Shown piece by piece: positions 16,148 to 24,329 of a stretch of 64,000 nucleotides of DNA (positions are counted from its first letter, which is position 1; every line of letters starts with the position of its first letter). The stretch is from Paenibacillus sp. HWE-109 (GTDB lineage: Bacteria > Bacillota > Bacilli > Paenibacillales > NBRC-103111). A program made the translations under genes and the position numbers. The stretch covers positions 5,394,001 through 5,458,000 of the forward strand of contig NZ_CP091881.1 in NCBI RefSeq assembly GCF_022163125.1, given 5' to 3'. The notes under the pieces were generated by a model. It was not told the origin of the DNA, ran no database searches, and saw only the letters and a program-made list of their open reading frames with translations.

Positions 16148-19100
16148 CTATTTCACTTTGATATGAACTTGATCTGGGCGATAGACTGCCAGCAAATTCC
16201 CGTCTTTATCTGCCGCGAACATGACTGTACGCTCTGCTTCCAGTTCGAAGGCATAGCTCCGGCCAGTAACAGGATCTTTCACCTCAATTTCGGTATCTAC
16301 GCTGAACTCCGATACGAAGATATATAAGGAACCTTTCGCAAAGCTGAGCTTCCGCCCATAAATACCAGGCAGCTGCCCGCCTTTAACCCAAGTGAGCTCA
16401 GCTTGCACACCAGCCTCTGCCAATGCGAAATTATACAACGCCTCAATGCATTCACTTCGATCATTCAGCTCAATCGGAAGAGGACACCAGATAAGTTTTC
16501 CTTTGCCCAGCTCATAGGTTTCAACGATCCCATGCTGGGAATTCCATGTACCGCTGTTTCCTTTTCCACCCGACAAAGCCACCTCTTTATTCAGCTGTGC
16601 AATGCGCGCACCACCGAAGGAAACCGGATGCACCTTGCCGCTTAGCACCATAGCTTCCTCACGCAGAACGTTGCTTAACACGGTGTCGCCGACAATCTCG
16701 GTCAATCGCGCCACGGGTGTCCAATATTCATTTAGCCCAAGTGGCCCTGTAAATAATAGAGTGCCTCCATTTGAACGCACATGTGCTGCAAGCTTTTCTA
16801 ATGCAGCATCGCTGAAATTATGCGCACTTGGTACGATGATCAGTTTAGGATGAGCTTGAGCCAATGCGTCCAAATGATACTCGCCAAGTCCGCGGAAAGG
16901 CACATTCATCGAGTAGGCCAGCGTACGCGTGAGTTTGGACGTGGCATCGCCAGCTAATTTCCGCGTAGAGAAATCATTGGAATAAGGGAATACAGCTACC
17001 ACTTCCTCCAGCTTTCGATCCACGAACAAGTCACGAATGCTGCCCATGAACGCGCCAAAGTCATAAGAGACATCTGCTTCCGGCTTCTCCGTCCCATCTG
17101 CCCGAAGCGCCCCGATATGGGATTCATTGATATTGTTCATGTAAAAGTTAATATTCCAAATCCATTGAACGGCTCCCGCTCCACCCGTTGCAAATGAATA
17201 GGCATATTTACGCTCAAGAATATTGCGCAGCTCGTGTTCGGAGCGTTTTGCGCGGCCATCTGCCGTTTCTACATACATGATCCCTGTTTCTTGAATCAAG
17301 CTTGGCTTATCTGGTGCTTTGGAGAAAATACCGTCCCAAACCAGTTGATCCATCAGCCACCACGTATGAACCGTCGTATAATCAACCGCATCTGCATAGA
17401 AAAATGGAGAAGGACGCTGAGCTCCTAAGCCTTCATCTTGTCCTACTGTCGCCAAATGCGCCGGATTAATACTGCGAATTGTGGCAATTAATTCATGTGC
17501 CCAACGATTGTGCATATCCATCGTAAACAGTGTGTAATCCAGCCACGGTGATCCCTTTTTCTCCAGTGTTTCAGTTGTGTTCATATTCATTTCAGCAACG
17601 TCCGGCAACCGCACACTTGCAAAATCCGGCAGTTCTTCCGTTGTCATGTTCCAGCGCTCTTGCAGCTTGCGGATATCAAGATGCCGAGTCTCGAGCCAGT
17701 TCACAAAAGCTTCCTGTTCGAAGCGGTCATGCGCCGACTGAGGACCGGCAAAAGGCTTGTTCGGATTAAACATGGACGGTTCATTGATTAGATCCCAGTG
17801 CACGTTCGTCGTGTTTTGATGTCTGGAAACGATCGAAGAGATGAAGCGTTTCTGCGCTTCAACGCTGCGCGGGTCCAGATAAGGGTTAACCCCTTCCCAT
17901 AACTCTGGTGTGAAAGCAAAGAAGTTGAACGTCACTTCAATGTTATGTCTTTTGCAAGTCAGAATGAAAGCATCAATGGAACGCAGAACTTCTTCATAAG
18001 GATGCCCATCCACAAACATAACTTGACGCCAAGCCGACCATATTCCCGTACGCAGCAAATTAATTCCCGCTTTAACCATTTGCGCAATATCTCGATCCCA
18101 TACGGATACGTTTGGCATGAATAAGAACTTGCGCGCCACATCGCTCGTCATATAAGTCATCCCTACAATCGGCAACGGACGTCCATCTTTCATAAAATAG
18201 TCGCGGTTACAAGACAGCGGTGTGCCCTCACGAAGCAGCTCCGCATCATAACCCCAGTAGCCTTGGTTAAAAATACGCGTTTCGCCCGTATTCGCAACCG
18301 CCGTACAAACAGCCGTATAATAGCCGGCTTCGATATCAACTGGAACATTTACCTTGTGATATGTAAGCTCCCGAGACGCCTTCATTTGGAAATCGGTTGT
18401 CCACACAGGCACGGGATCGCCGTCTTTCTTCACTTCAACAGTGAATGTCCAACCTGTATTCTCAAAGTTATCCCCGGCGCGATTCGCAAGAGTTTGCAAT
18501 TGCACAGTCAGCGCTGCGCGATCACCTGGGTCATAGCACGCGTAGTTCGGTTTGAACCAGATTTCAGTCACACCTCTGGCTGTGAAGGCAGACAGCTCTT
18601 TCAGCAGCGTTGTTCCCCCCTGTGTCCAAAACAGATCATCAGTAACCAGATTTGCAAAAATCCAGCGACCGCCTGCGAAATCCCCCTTCGTATTTTCCAA
18701 AAGTACGATAGGTGCCGCAATCTCTCGTTCTTCACGTGAAATCCCTTTGAGAAGCGGGATCAGATGAGCATCCATGGGACCACTGGAACCGATTTGACCT
18801 GGGTTATCATCAGCACGTGTTACGTGAAGAACAAGACCAACCGTAGGCTGAACAGTCAGCAGTGATTCTTTGCCAGCAAGCAAAGCAAGCTCTGAATGTG
18901 CTGCATAACGAGCAATCGGTGACGGATCAACAGGCAGAACCTCATGGATTTGAAGCTGCTGATGATACGCTGTTTGTTCCGCCTCTATTTCCCAGTCAGA
19001 TGCACCTGCATAAACGGGATTTCGGAAAGGCGCACTCCCCACATGAATAAGCCCTTTGCCCGCTCTCACATGCTTCATGATGGCTTGCCATGCCTTTTTA

Positions 19101-19276
19101 GGGAAATAACGTCCGTGGAGATGAACCAAATTCGCTGCGCCTTGGGCTAGCGCTTCTTCCAATTCATCCGCTGCTGCAATGCGGCCAAACTGTGTTAATT
19201 CCTCTAGATGATCGTTGTTCGGGCGAGTCCCTTCATAAGGAAACGACGGATCATAAAATATGATCGAATTATTCAT
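16148..19276 (-). CDS. Clan GH-A glycoside hydrolase (beta-galactosidase/cellulase-like), cytoplasmic
   Basis: About 1042 residues with no signal peptide. The central TIM barrel (about 355-720) carries the two clan GH-A glutamates: the acid/base in WDLINEPS (near 501) and the nucleophile in PSLIQETG (near 660). A glutamine-amidotransferase-like or trimerisation-like domain follows (LIIVPSAHNFSDAALEKLAAHVRSNG region), as in GH42-like enzymes, and the N-terminal 340 residues are a beta-rich or amidotransferase-like region. The precise family (GH5, GH42 or another) is not certain. ATG 19276 is six bases after GGAGG and is preferred to ATG 19282. Divergent from a LacI-type gene, with a palindromic operator between, so it is probably induced by its own substrate. 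Confidence 0.85.
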   Translation of the reverse strand: MNNSIIFYDPSFPYEGTRPNNDHLEELTQFGRIAAADELEEALAQGAANLVHLHGRYFPKKAWQAIMKHVRAGKGLIHVGSAPFRNPVYAGASDWEIEAEQTAYHQQLQIHEVLPVDPSPIARYAAHSELALLAGKESLLTVQPTVGLVLHVTRADDNPGQIGSSGPMDAHLIPLLKGISREEREIAAPIVLLENTKGDFAGGRWIFANLVTDDLFWTQGGTTLLKELSAFTARGVTEIWFKPNYACYDPGDRAALTVQLQTLANRAGDNFENTGWTFTVEVKKDGDPVPVWTTDFQMKASRELTYHKVNVPVDIEAGYYTAVCTAVANTGETRIFNQGYWGYDAELLREGTPLSCNRDYFMKDGRPLPIVGMTYMTSDVARKFLFMPNVSVWDRDIAQMVKAGINLLRTGIWSAWRQVMFVDGHPYEEVLRSIDAFILTCKRHNIEVTFNFFAFTPELWEGVNPYLDPRSVEAQKRFISSIVSRHQNTTNVHWDLINEPSMFNPNKPFAGPQSAHDRFEQEAFVNWLETRHLDIRKLQERWNMTTEELPDFASVRLPDVAEMNMNTTETLEKKGSPWLDYTLFTMDMHNRWAHELIATIRSINPAHLATVGQDEGLGAQRPSPFFYADAVDYTTVHTWWLMDQLVWDGIFSKAPDKPSLIQETGIMYVETADGRAKRSEHELRNILERKYAYSFATGGAGAVQWIWNINFYMNNINESHIGALRADGTEKPEADVSYDFGAFMGSIRDLFVDRKLEEVVAVFPYSNDFSTRKLAGDATSKLTRTLAYSMNVPFRGLGEYHLDALAQAHPKLIIVPSAHNFSDAALEKLAAHVRSNGGTLLFTGPLGLNEYWTPVARLTEIVGDTVLSNVLREEAMVLSGKVHPVSFGGARIAQLNKEVALSGGKGNSGTWNSQHGIVETYELGKGKLIWCPLPIELNDRSECIEALYNFALAEAGVQAELTWVKGGQLPGIYGRKLSFAKGSLYIFVSEFSVDTEIEVKDPVTGRSYAFELEAERTVMFAADKDGNLLAVYRPDQVHIKVK

Positions 19277-19310
19277 ATTCATCCTCCAACACGGATTTAT
19301 TTTGTTATTC

Positions 19311-19325
19311 TTGTTAGGCTAACAA
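19311..19325. promoter_or_regulatory. 15-bp palindromic operator candidate for the adjacent LacI-type regulator
   Basis: TTGTTAGGCTAACAA is a perfect inverted repeat around a central G. It lies about 10-24 bases after the predicted start of transcription of the glycosidase gene. A half-site TTGTTAG recurs at 19434-19440, in front of the regulator's own start. Confidence 0.65.
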
Positions 19326-19341
19326 TATTTATTGTGATCAT

Positions 19342-19370
19342 ACTGTAATCAATTTCTCTCTGTAGGTCAA
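19342..19370 (-). promoter_or_regulatory. Candidate promoter of the glycosidase gene
   Basis: Minus strand -35 TTGACC and -10 TACAGT with a 17-bp spacer. The palindromic operator sits just downstream, consistent with repression by blocking early transcription. Confidence 0.5.
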
Positions 19371-19400
19371 CTCATTTTCAATAAGAGATTCCAACCATCA

Positions 19401-19430
19401 TTGACAATAGTTAATTAATATATAAAAATG
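19401..19430 (+). promoter_or_regulatory. Candidate promoter of the LacI-type regulator gene
   Basis: A perfect TTGACA begins near 19402, followed about 15 bp later by TATAAA. Spacing is short but both boxes are good. The operator half-site follows it. Confidence 0.4.
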
Positions 19431-19482
19431 TAATTTGTTAGTTTTGTTATGTTATTTCATTTCTAGTAAGAGGGTGTCTCGT

Positions 19483-20553
19483 TTGAGCAAAAAAATATCT
19501 ATGCAGCAAATTGCCGACCGGCTCGGCATATCCAAATATACCGTCTCCCAAGCGTTATCCGGCAAATCGGGCGTAAGCGTTGAGAATCGGCTGCGTATTC
19601 AAGAGACTGCAAGGGCTATGGGCTACCTTATTCAGGGCAGAGCTCATGGCACAAACAAAGAAAGCACCCTGACAGATTCAGCAGAAATGGATCAAGCAGC
19701 TAGTTCCAAAGAAGTCAGCCCTTACATACTGGTTTGGATTCAAGCCATGTATCAGCAGGACAACCCTTTCTGGGGCAAAGTTCTCGCAGGCATTGCAACA
19801 GCTAGCAGTGAGCTGGGGTACGAGCATCTGATTGTTCCTGTCCTTAAGGGACATACGGATTCATTGCAGATTCCTTCCTACTTGGATCCTGCCTGCTGCG
19901 CTGGCCACTTGCTTGCTGGAACGTTTCCATCGCCTTCCGTTATTTCCCTGAAACAGACTGGCATTCCGCTAGTTTTAATTGATCACTTTGAACCCCTGGT
20001 CGATGTTGATTGTGTCCTGAACAATAATTTAGATGCTGGTAAAATGGCTTGTCAGCGGCTGCTTGCGGCGGGCTTGAAGCGATTAATATTCGTTGGCGAC
20101 GATTCTTTCGCTGTCAGCTTTAAGGAGCGTTGGTGGGGATGCCGCCTGGCAATTGAAGACATTGCCGGTCCTGAGGAAACTTACTCCTTAAGGAGATGGC
20201 AGGTGCCTTATGGCCAGCCGCAGCTCGTCTCCTATCTAGAACGGAAAATAGCTGCATGGACCCCTGACAGCATGCCTGAAGGAATTATCTGTGCAAACGA
20301 TCACTTAGCACTCGATCTGATTCCTATCCTCAAAGGCAAAGGAATTGATATACCGAGCCAAATCAAAATCGTCGCTTTCGACAACATTGAAGCTGCAGCC
20401 TACGCACAACCGCCGCTAAGCACAATTGAGCTTGCCAAAGAATCCTTAGGCATTCGCGCCGTTGAAACCCTGCTTTATCGAAGGAATCACCCTGGGAGGC
20501 AGTCGGAGAAAATCATTTTGTCATCGCGCTTCATTGCCCGAGATTCAGGTTAA
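19483..20553 (+). CDS. LacI-family transcriptional regulator
   Basis: 356 residues from a TTG start. The TTG is eight bases after AGAGGG and gives the expected N-terminus (SKKISMQQIADRLGISKYTVSQALSGKSGVS) with the LacI-type helix-turn-helix. The hinge helix (LRIQETARAMGYL) follows, then a periplasmic-binding-protein-like effector domain (VWIQAMYQQDNPFWGKVLAGI through EGIICANDHLALDLIPIL). The frame is open to 19435, which lacks a start signal. It faces the glycosidase gene with a palindrome between, so it probably represses that gene and itself until a sugar binds. Confidence 0.9.
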   Translation: MSKKISMQQIADRLGISKYTVSQALSGKSGVSVENRLRIQETARAMGYLIQGRAHGTNKESTLTDSAEMDQAASSKEVSPYILVWIQAMYQQDNPFWGKVLAGIATASSELGYEHLIVPVLKGHTDSLQIPSYLDPACCAGHLLAGTFPSPSVISLKQTGIPLVLIDHFEPLVDVDCVLNNNLDAGKMACQRLLAAGLKRLIFVGDDSFAVSFKERWWGCRLAIEDIAGPEETYSLRRWQVPYGQPQLVSYLERKIAAWTPDSMPEGIICANDHLALDLIPILKGKGIDIPSQIKIVAFDNIEAAAYAQPPLSTIELAKESLGIRAVETLLYRRNHPGRQSEKIILSSRFIARDSG

Positions 20554-20573
20554 ATAACATTCAAACGCAAATA

Positions 20574-20612
20574 AGGCGTATAGATCAGCTCTTCAAAGAG
20601 CTCTATACGCCT
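20574..20612. terminator. Hairpin between convergent genes
   Basis: AGGCGTATAGA and TCTATACGCCT enclose AGCTCTT/AGAGCT. The T-richer side lies on the minus-strand exit (TTATTTG). A likely terminator for both flanking genes. Confidence 0.7.
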
Positions 20613-20629
20613 CGCGAATGTGCAATCGG

Positions 20630-20896
20630 CTATAACCGAGAAAGAACAATGGAAACAAGGATACCCACTATAGCAATCCAAAACAAATAAGAGCGCAGTA
20701 CCCGTGACAGGCTTTTGTCCTGCCGATCAATAACCGCTTTCTTTCGCGAGCTGCTGTCCTTCGTTTCCGAATCGAGCTCATCATTCACTTGCGAGCGCCA
20801 ATTGATGAATTGAAAACCAATTCCGCTAACGACAACTGAAATCATCAGAAGAATTAGCGATCCCATAAATAATTTGTCCGATATGGACTGCATCAT
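20630..20896 (-). CDS. Small two-span membrane protein, unknown function
   Basis: 88 residues. Membrane helices lie at about 9-30 (LFMGSLILLMISVVVSGIGF) and 67-86 (YLFWIAIVGILVSIVLSRL), with a highly charged 35-residue linker between (DELDSETKDSSSRKKAVIDRQ). AAAGG precedes the ATG by eight bases. No family is recognised; size and layout fit the many short Bacillales membrane proteins of unknown role. It stands alone between a terminator hairpin and the peroxiredoxin operon. Confidence 0.75.
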   Translation of the reverse strand: MMQSISDKLFMGSLILLMISVVVSGIGFQFINWRSQVNDELDSETKDSSSRKKAVIDRQDKSLSRVLRSYLFWIAIVGILVSIVLSRL

Positions 20897-20975
20897 GTAT
20901 CTAACCTTTCTGTCTTCACCTATACTCCTAACCAGTTCTCCTATTATACTTCAAATCCAGCTTCGAATACATATG

Positions 20976-21017
20976 GAAAAAGCTGCCCCAAGATCGGTTA
21001 GATCTATGGCGGCAGCC
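20976..21017 (-). terminator. Terminator after the peroxiredoxin gene
   Basis: On the minus strand GGCTGCC pairs with GGCAGC across about 22 bases, and TTTTTCC follows. It closes the three-gene peroxide operon. Confidence 0.75.
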
Positions 21018-21034
21018 CCTTCGTTCAATACCTA

Positions 21035-21601
21035 TTATAACGTTTTATCGCCCGGTTTCCAGTTCACTGGACAAAGTCCGCCAGCCTGCAGCGCTTGAAG
21101 CACTCGCAACGTTTCATCCACAGAACGTCCAACATTCATGTCCGTTATGACTTGGTAGCGAAGAACGCCTTCTGGATCGATAATGAACAGTCCACGGTGC
21201 GCAGCACCCGTTTCTTCGTCCAGAACACCATAATTGCGTGCTGTCTCTTTGGAAAAGTCACTGACCAATGGGAAATTCACAGGTCCGATCCCGTTTTGCT
21301 CCCTCGGTGTTTGTGTCCAAGCTCTGTGTGTATGAATGCTGTCAACAGAAGCACCTACAATTTCACAATCCAGCTCAGCAAACTGCGCGTAATTGTCACT
21401 AAAAGCCGTAATTTCAGTTGGGCATACGAAGGTGAAGTCAAAAGGCCAGAAGAAGAATATAAGCCATTTGCCGCGGTAATCCTCCAGCGTAATTTTCTCA
21501 TCCAAAGTCTCCATATTTTTCGTCGACAAAAGTGAAAAGGAAGGAGCCGGCAGCCCTAATTTCGCGAATGGTTGTGTCGGTTGTAAGGTTAATTGTGTCA
21601 T
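21035..21601 (-). CDS. Typical 2-Cys peroxiredoxin (AhpC/Prx1 type)
   Basis: 188 residues. The peroxidatic cysteine lies in FTFVCPTE (about residue 60) and the resolving cysteine near the C-terminus in GGLCPVNWKPG (about 175), the Prx1/AhpC arrangement. It reduces H2O2, organic peroxides or peroxynitrite. The start is supported by AGAGGAG upstream. It is the last gene after a TrxB-like reductase and a CPYC glutaredoxin, which should supply its electrons. It is not beside an ahpF gene. PerR-like boxes at the operon promoter suggest peroxide induction. Confidence 0.95.
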   Translation of the reverse strand: MTQLTLQPTQPFAKLGLPAPSFSLLSTKNMETLDEKITLEDYRGKWLIFFFWPFDFTFVCPTEITAFSDNYAQFAELDCEIVGASVDSIHTHRAWTQTPREQNGIGPVNFPLVSDFSKETARNYGVLDEETGAAHRGLFIIDPEGVLRYQVITDMNVGRSVDETLRVLQALQAGGLCPVNWKPGDKTL

Positions 21602-21654
21602 CGTATGATCTCCTCTTTCTATCTATTTATTGGGTTAGCTGAGATGAACTTGAG

Positions 21655-21894
21655 TTAGCTAGCGATTTCAGTCAATGCTTTTTTAAGTTTAGTGACGTTA
21701 AGGCCTAGAATTTTGTGCTCGCCAATGACCGTTACAGGCAAGGACATCAAGCCTAAATCATGCAGTTCTTGTCCATATTGATCGTTCAGATCGATATTTC
21801 TTTCTTCAAAAACAACCTGCTGATCGTTCAAATACTTCTTCAATTGTTGGCAATAAGGGCAATTTGTACTGGAATAAACAATGACATTAGACAT
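21655..21894 (-). CDS. Glutaredoxin-like protein, CPYC active site
   Basis: 79 residues, a minimal thioredoxin fold. The redox motif CPYC is at about 12-15 (YSSTNCPYCQQLKKYL), the cis-proline lies in SLPVTVIGE, and GLNVTKLKKAL is the C-terminal helix. It resembles NrdH/YruB-type glutaredoxins and the Cp9 protein of Clostridium pasteurianum, which carries electrons from a flavoprotein to a peroxiredoxin. AGGAG precedes the ATG. It is 17 bp from the reductase gene, and the peroxiredoxin gene begins 53 bp downstream. Confidence 0.92.
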   Translation of the reverse strand: MSNVIVYSSTNCPYCQQLKKYLNDQQVVFEERNIDLNDQYGQELHDLGLMSLPVTVIGEHKILGLNVTKLKKALTEIAS

Positions 21895-21911
21895 GGCTAT
21901 TCATCTCCTAG

Positions 21912-22835
21912 TTATTTGTATTGCGGGATTAATTGCGCCCGCTTATTAATAAATTTATCAACAGCCATAGCGGCAATGGCGCCGTCTGCTGCTGCAACAA
22001 CTGCTTGTTTCACAGGTGTGCGTCTGACTTCACCCGCTCCGAAGACGCCGGCAACGGATGATTGCATCGAGCTGTCCAAAATCATGAAGCCCTCCTCATC
22101 CAGCGGAACTTGATCCTGCAAGAAATCCGTGCCAGGTTTGCTCCCGGACAGGAAAACGAACACACCGTCGACTTCCAGCACTTCTTCGGTACCAGAGCTT
22201 GTACGAATTTTGAGTCCTTGCACATGCTTGTCTCCAAGCACTTCAAGCGGCTTCGTTTTGTACAGAATCTGTGTTCCCTTCAATTCAGGAACGTGGTGAA
22301 CACCCTGCAGCTCAGGACGCGGCACAACAAAGTAAATTTGGCTTGCGAATTTACTCAACGCTTGCGCTTCTTCCAGCGCTTCCTCCGAATCACCGATGAC
22401 CGCGACCGTCTTCCCCTCGAAAAAAGCTCCATCGCACGTCGCGCAGGTGCTTACGCCGCGTCCAAGCAAGCTTTCTTCACCAGGCAGCATGCGATTGCGA
22501 CCTTTTGAGCCTGTTGCAATAATGATCGATTTGCCTTCATAAATCCCATCTGCCGTAAAGACAAACTTCGTTTCGTCTTCCACATCCACAGCCGTAATCG
22601 TCGTTTGAACGAATTCCGCTCCGAACCCTTTGGCTTGTTCGCGCATGGTATCTAACAAATCTTTGCCGGATAGCTCGCCGATGACTCCTGGATAATTCGC
22701 AATTTTATGCGTAATCGCCAGTGCTCCTGTGTTGGGTGCCTTGTCGATAACTAACGTTTTTAGATTCCCACGTGCTGTATAAATGGCAGCGGAAGCTCCT
22801 GCGGGTCCAGCACCAATAATAATGACATCATACAT
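21912..22835 (-). CDS. Thioredoxin reductase-like flavoprotein with altered pyridine-nucleotide motifs
   Basis: 307 residues, the size of low-Mr TrxB. The FAD motif GAGPAGASAA is at 8-17, the redox pair CATCDG at C131/C134, and the C-terminal FAD motif GVFGAGEVRRTP near 260. The NADPH site is unusual: the normal GGGxSAxEEA reads GDSEEALEEA, and the HRRxxxR loop is replaced by VPRPELQ. Such changes occur in reductases that prefer NADH or another donor, for example Cp34 of C. pasteurianum or ferredoxin-dependent types. First gene of the operon; AAGGAG precedes the ATG. Donor and partner specificity are inference. Confidence 0.9.
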   Translation of the reverse strand: MYDVIIIGAGPAGASAAIYTARGNLKTLVIDKAPNTGALAITHKIANYPGVIGELSGKDLLDTMREQAKGFGAEFVQTTITAVDVEDETKFVFTADGIYEGKSIIIATGSKGRNRMLPGEESLLGRGVSTCATCDGAFFEGKTVAVIGDSEEALEEAQALSKFASQIYFVVPRPELQGVHHVPELKGTQILYKTKPLEVLGDKHVQGLKIRTSSGTEEVLEVDGVFVFLSGSKPGTDFLQDQVPLDEEGFMILDSSMQSSVAGVFGAGEVRRTPVKQAVVAAADGAIAAMAVDKFINKRAQLIPQYK

Positions 22836-22891
22836 TGCGCGGATCTCCTTCCATGCATATGCTCGTAATTCGATTGATAATTCATCTCACA

Positions 22892-22906
22892 TAATAATTA
22901 TTATAA
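22892..22906. promoter_or_regulatory. PerR-like box 1, overlapping the -10
   Basis: TAATAATTATTATAA differs at one of fourteen fixed positions from the PerR consensus (TTATAATnATTATAA). It covers the -10 of the peroxide operon promoter, a classical repression position. Fur and Zur boxes are related, but the genes downstream favour PerR. Confidence 0.75.
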
Positions 22907-22927
22907 ATAAAAATTAATGAAAGTCAA
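22900..22927 (-). promoter_or_regulatory. Promoter of the TrxB-like/glutaredoxin/peroxiredoxin operon
   Basis: Minus strand -35 TTGACT (22922-22927), a 16-bp spacer, and a perfect -10 TATAAT (22900-22905). The start of transcription would lie about 57 bases before the reductase start codon. Confidence 0.75.
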
Positions 22928-22934
22928 TCCTTTT

Positions 22935-22949
22935 TAATAATTATTATAA
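22935..22949. promoter_or_regulatory. PerR-like box 2, upstream of the -35
   Basis: A second copy of the identical 15-bp sequence, 43 bp from the first (four helical turns), bracketing the promoter. Paired identical boxes suggest cooperative binding. Confidence 0.7.
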
Positions 22950-23312
22950 ATAAGGAGAGGAATCCACTAGGGGGGCAGTCAAAACAGTGTTCATACATTA
23001 ATCGAACACCATCGCTTGTGCTCGATACCAGGTTTACAACACACGACTATAAATTCGGCGATAAAGGCAGCCACAGTCGTAACTTAACGCGTGCATCGAA
23101 TCCTATTTTTCACGTCTCAAGTCAGAGAATTTTAACTCAAACAATGTAAATCAGGAAATGAAGTTCATCAAGCGGTGGAAGATTATGTATTTTGAAGCTA
23201 TATCCACCATTATCAGCCCATTGTATAAGTGTTCGATTTATTTACTCAATTCGTTAAGGATAGAAGAGTTACAGCATCCATAAGCAAGACTATATAGCTA
23301 AAGTGGAAATGA
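22950..23312. other. Intergenic region without a supported gene
   Basis: About 360 bp with no convincing reading frame. ATCGAACAC near 23004 recurs inverted near 23229 (GTGTTCGAT). This could be a chance repeat or a trace of an old element; no transposase remnant is seen. Confidence 0.4.
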
Positions 23313-23340
23313 TAAAAGCACCCTAACGGGTGCTCCTTTA
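23313..23340 (-). terminator. Terminator downstream of the collagen-like gene
   Basis: On the minus strand AGCACCC-GTTA-GGGTGCT is followed by TTTTATC. It is about 170 bp beyond the collagen-like stop codon and is the first terminator in that direction. Confidence 0.75.
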
Positions 23341-23512
23341 TGCTTCTGACGAGGATGTCTTTGTGGTTACGATCACAAAAGCTGGTGTTTTGTTTACCTG
23401 TCTGCCCCTCACTTGTACTTGTATGGACGGACTTTTTCATCAGAAGTATTATTGTCAAGCGGTAGCTGTTTAATTGCTGGCCGCTGGCTACGATCACTTC
23501 ATCCCGTTATAA

Positions 23513-24124
23513 CTAAGTGCTTAAAACAGCAGCGGTAAGTCCGGCAAAGTTTATAGTGATTGTTTGCCCCCCGGATAAAGCATTGCCTGTAGCTTGTAGA
23601 GTGTAGGTATGAGTTCCAGTCAGTGGTGCTTCGTCACAAGTGGTAAGAGCAGTCGTTATAGGGCTGTTTGCTGATACTGGAGTATCATTCGCAGTTCCGA
23701 TTACAGTAGCATCATCACGAACGATTCTTAATGTAAATGTTGGATTTGCAGAACTCGGTGTCCATGTTGCGTAGGCGGTCAACCAAACTACGTTAGTAGT
23801 TGCAGCCACAGTTGCTGCTACAGTTAACACGGTGGCGGTTGGTGTTGTTGCGGTCAAAGTAATGGTTGGGGTGCCAGAAAACTTTTCACAATTAAATCCA
23901 GTTAAAAGCCCTGGGGCACCCGCTGGTCCCTGGGCTCCTGTGGCACCTGCTGGACCCGCTGGTCCTTGGGCTCCTGTGGCACCTGCTGGACCCGCTGGTC
24001 CTTGAGCTCCTGCTGGACCTGCTGGTCCTTGAGCTCCTGCTGGACCCGCTGGTCCTTGGGCTCCTGCTGGACCCGCTGGTCCTTGGGCTCCTGGAGGGCC
24101 TGGAGGGCCTGGTAATCTACCCAT
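23513..24124 (-). CDS. Collagen-like triple-helix surface or spore protein
   Basis: 203 residues. After MGRL come about 65 residues of uninterrupted Gly-X-Y (GPP, GAQ, GPA, GAT triplets), then a C-terminal domain of about 125 residues rich in Thr and Ala with beta-strand character (TITLTATTPTATVLTVAATV and so on). This layout recalls exosporium or spore-surface collagen-like filaments such as BclA, where the C-terminal domain trimerises, although no BclA-type N-terminal targeting motif is evident. AAAGGAG lies 11 bases before the ATG. It is divergent from a spore-coat ATP-grasp gene, supporting a sporulation role. Confidence 0.88.
   Translation of the reverse strand: MGRLPGPPGPPGAQGPAGPAGAQGPAGPAGAQGPAGPAGAQGPAGPAGATGAQGPAGPAGATGAQGPAGAPGLLTGFNCEKFSGTPTITLTATTPTATVLTVAATVAATTNVVWLTAYATWTPSSANPTFTLRIVRDDATVIGTANDTPVSANSPITTALTTCDEAPLTGTHTYTLQATGNALSGGQTITINFAGLTAAVLST
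23926..24112 (-). repeat. Gly-X-Y coding tandem repeat
   Basis: Short repeat units of 18 and 27 bp encode GAQGPAGPA and GATGAQGPAGPA type blocks, nearly identical in DNA. Such tracts readily change length by slippage, so copy number may differ between strains. Confidence 0.85.
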
Positions 24125-24329
24125 ATGTGCTCACACTCCTTTAAGGTTACGTTCTAAATTTAAATTATTCATAACCGCCTTCGATTGTTACAATTGTACT
24201 CTAATGACAAATGTACTCTATGGAAACACAACAAATTTTTATTATTGAATTACATTGTTGTCCATGCATTTTCCTTCTCGTGACATAACATACTTACATG
24301 TCCCTTAGTAATAAGTAAGGAGGAAAATA
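24125..24329. promoter_or_regulatory. Divergent promoter region with sigma-K-like -10 boxes on both strands
   Basis: CATAACATA (24284-24292, plus strand, towards the YheC/D gene) and CATAGAGTA (24214-24222, minus strand, towards the collagen-like gene) both fit the sigma-K -10 pattern CATAnnnTA. Neither has a good -35 at the expected distance, so the calls are tentative. Confidence 0.3.

Noticed and set aside
18263..18739. 158-codon plus-strand frame opposite the glycosidase
   Set aside because: Antisense shadow; no start signal and no homology recognised.
22950..23312. Inverted ATCGAACAC pair considered as insertion-sequence ends
   Set aside because: Only nine bases, no target duplication and no transposase frame between them.
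23246..23497. 83-codon minus-strand frame in the gap beside the collagen-like gene
   Set aside because: It spans a clear terminator hairpin, has no ribosome binding site and no recognisable domain.
23926..24112. Short regular repeats considered as a CRISPR array
   Set aside because: They encode in-frame Gly-X-Y triplets and have no unique spacers.
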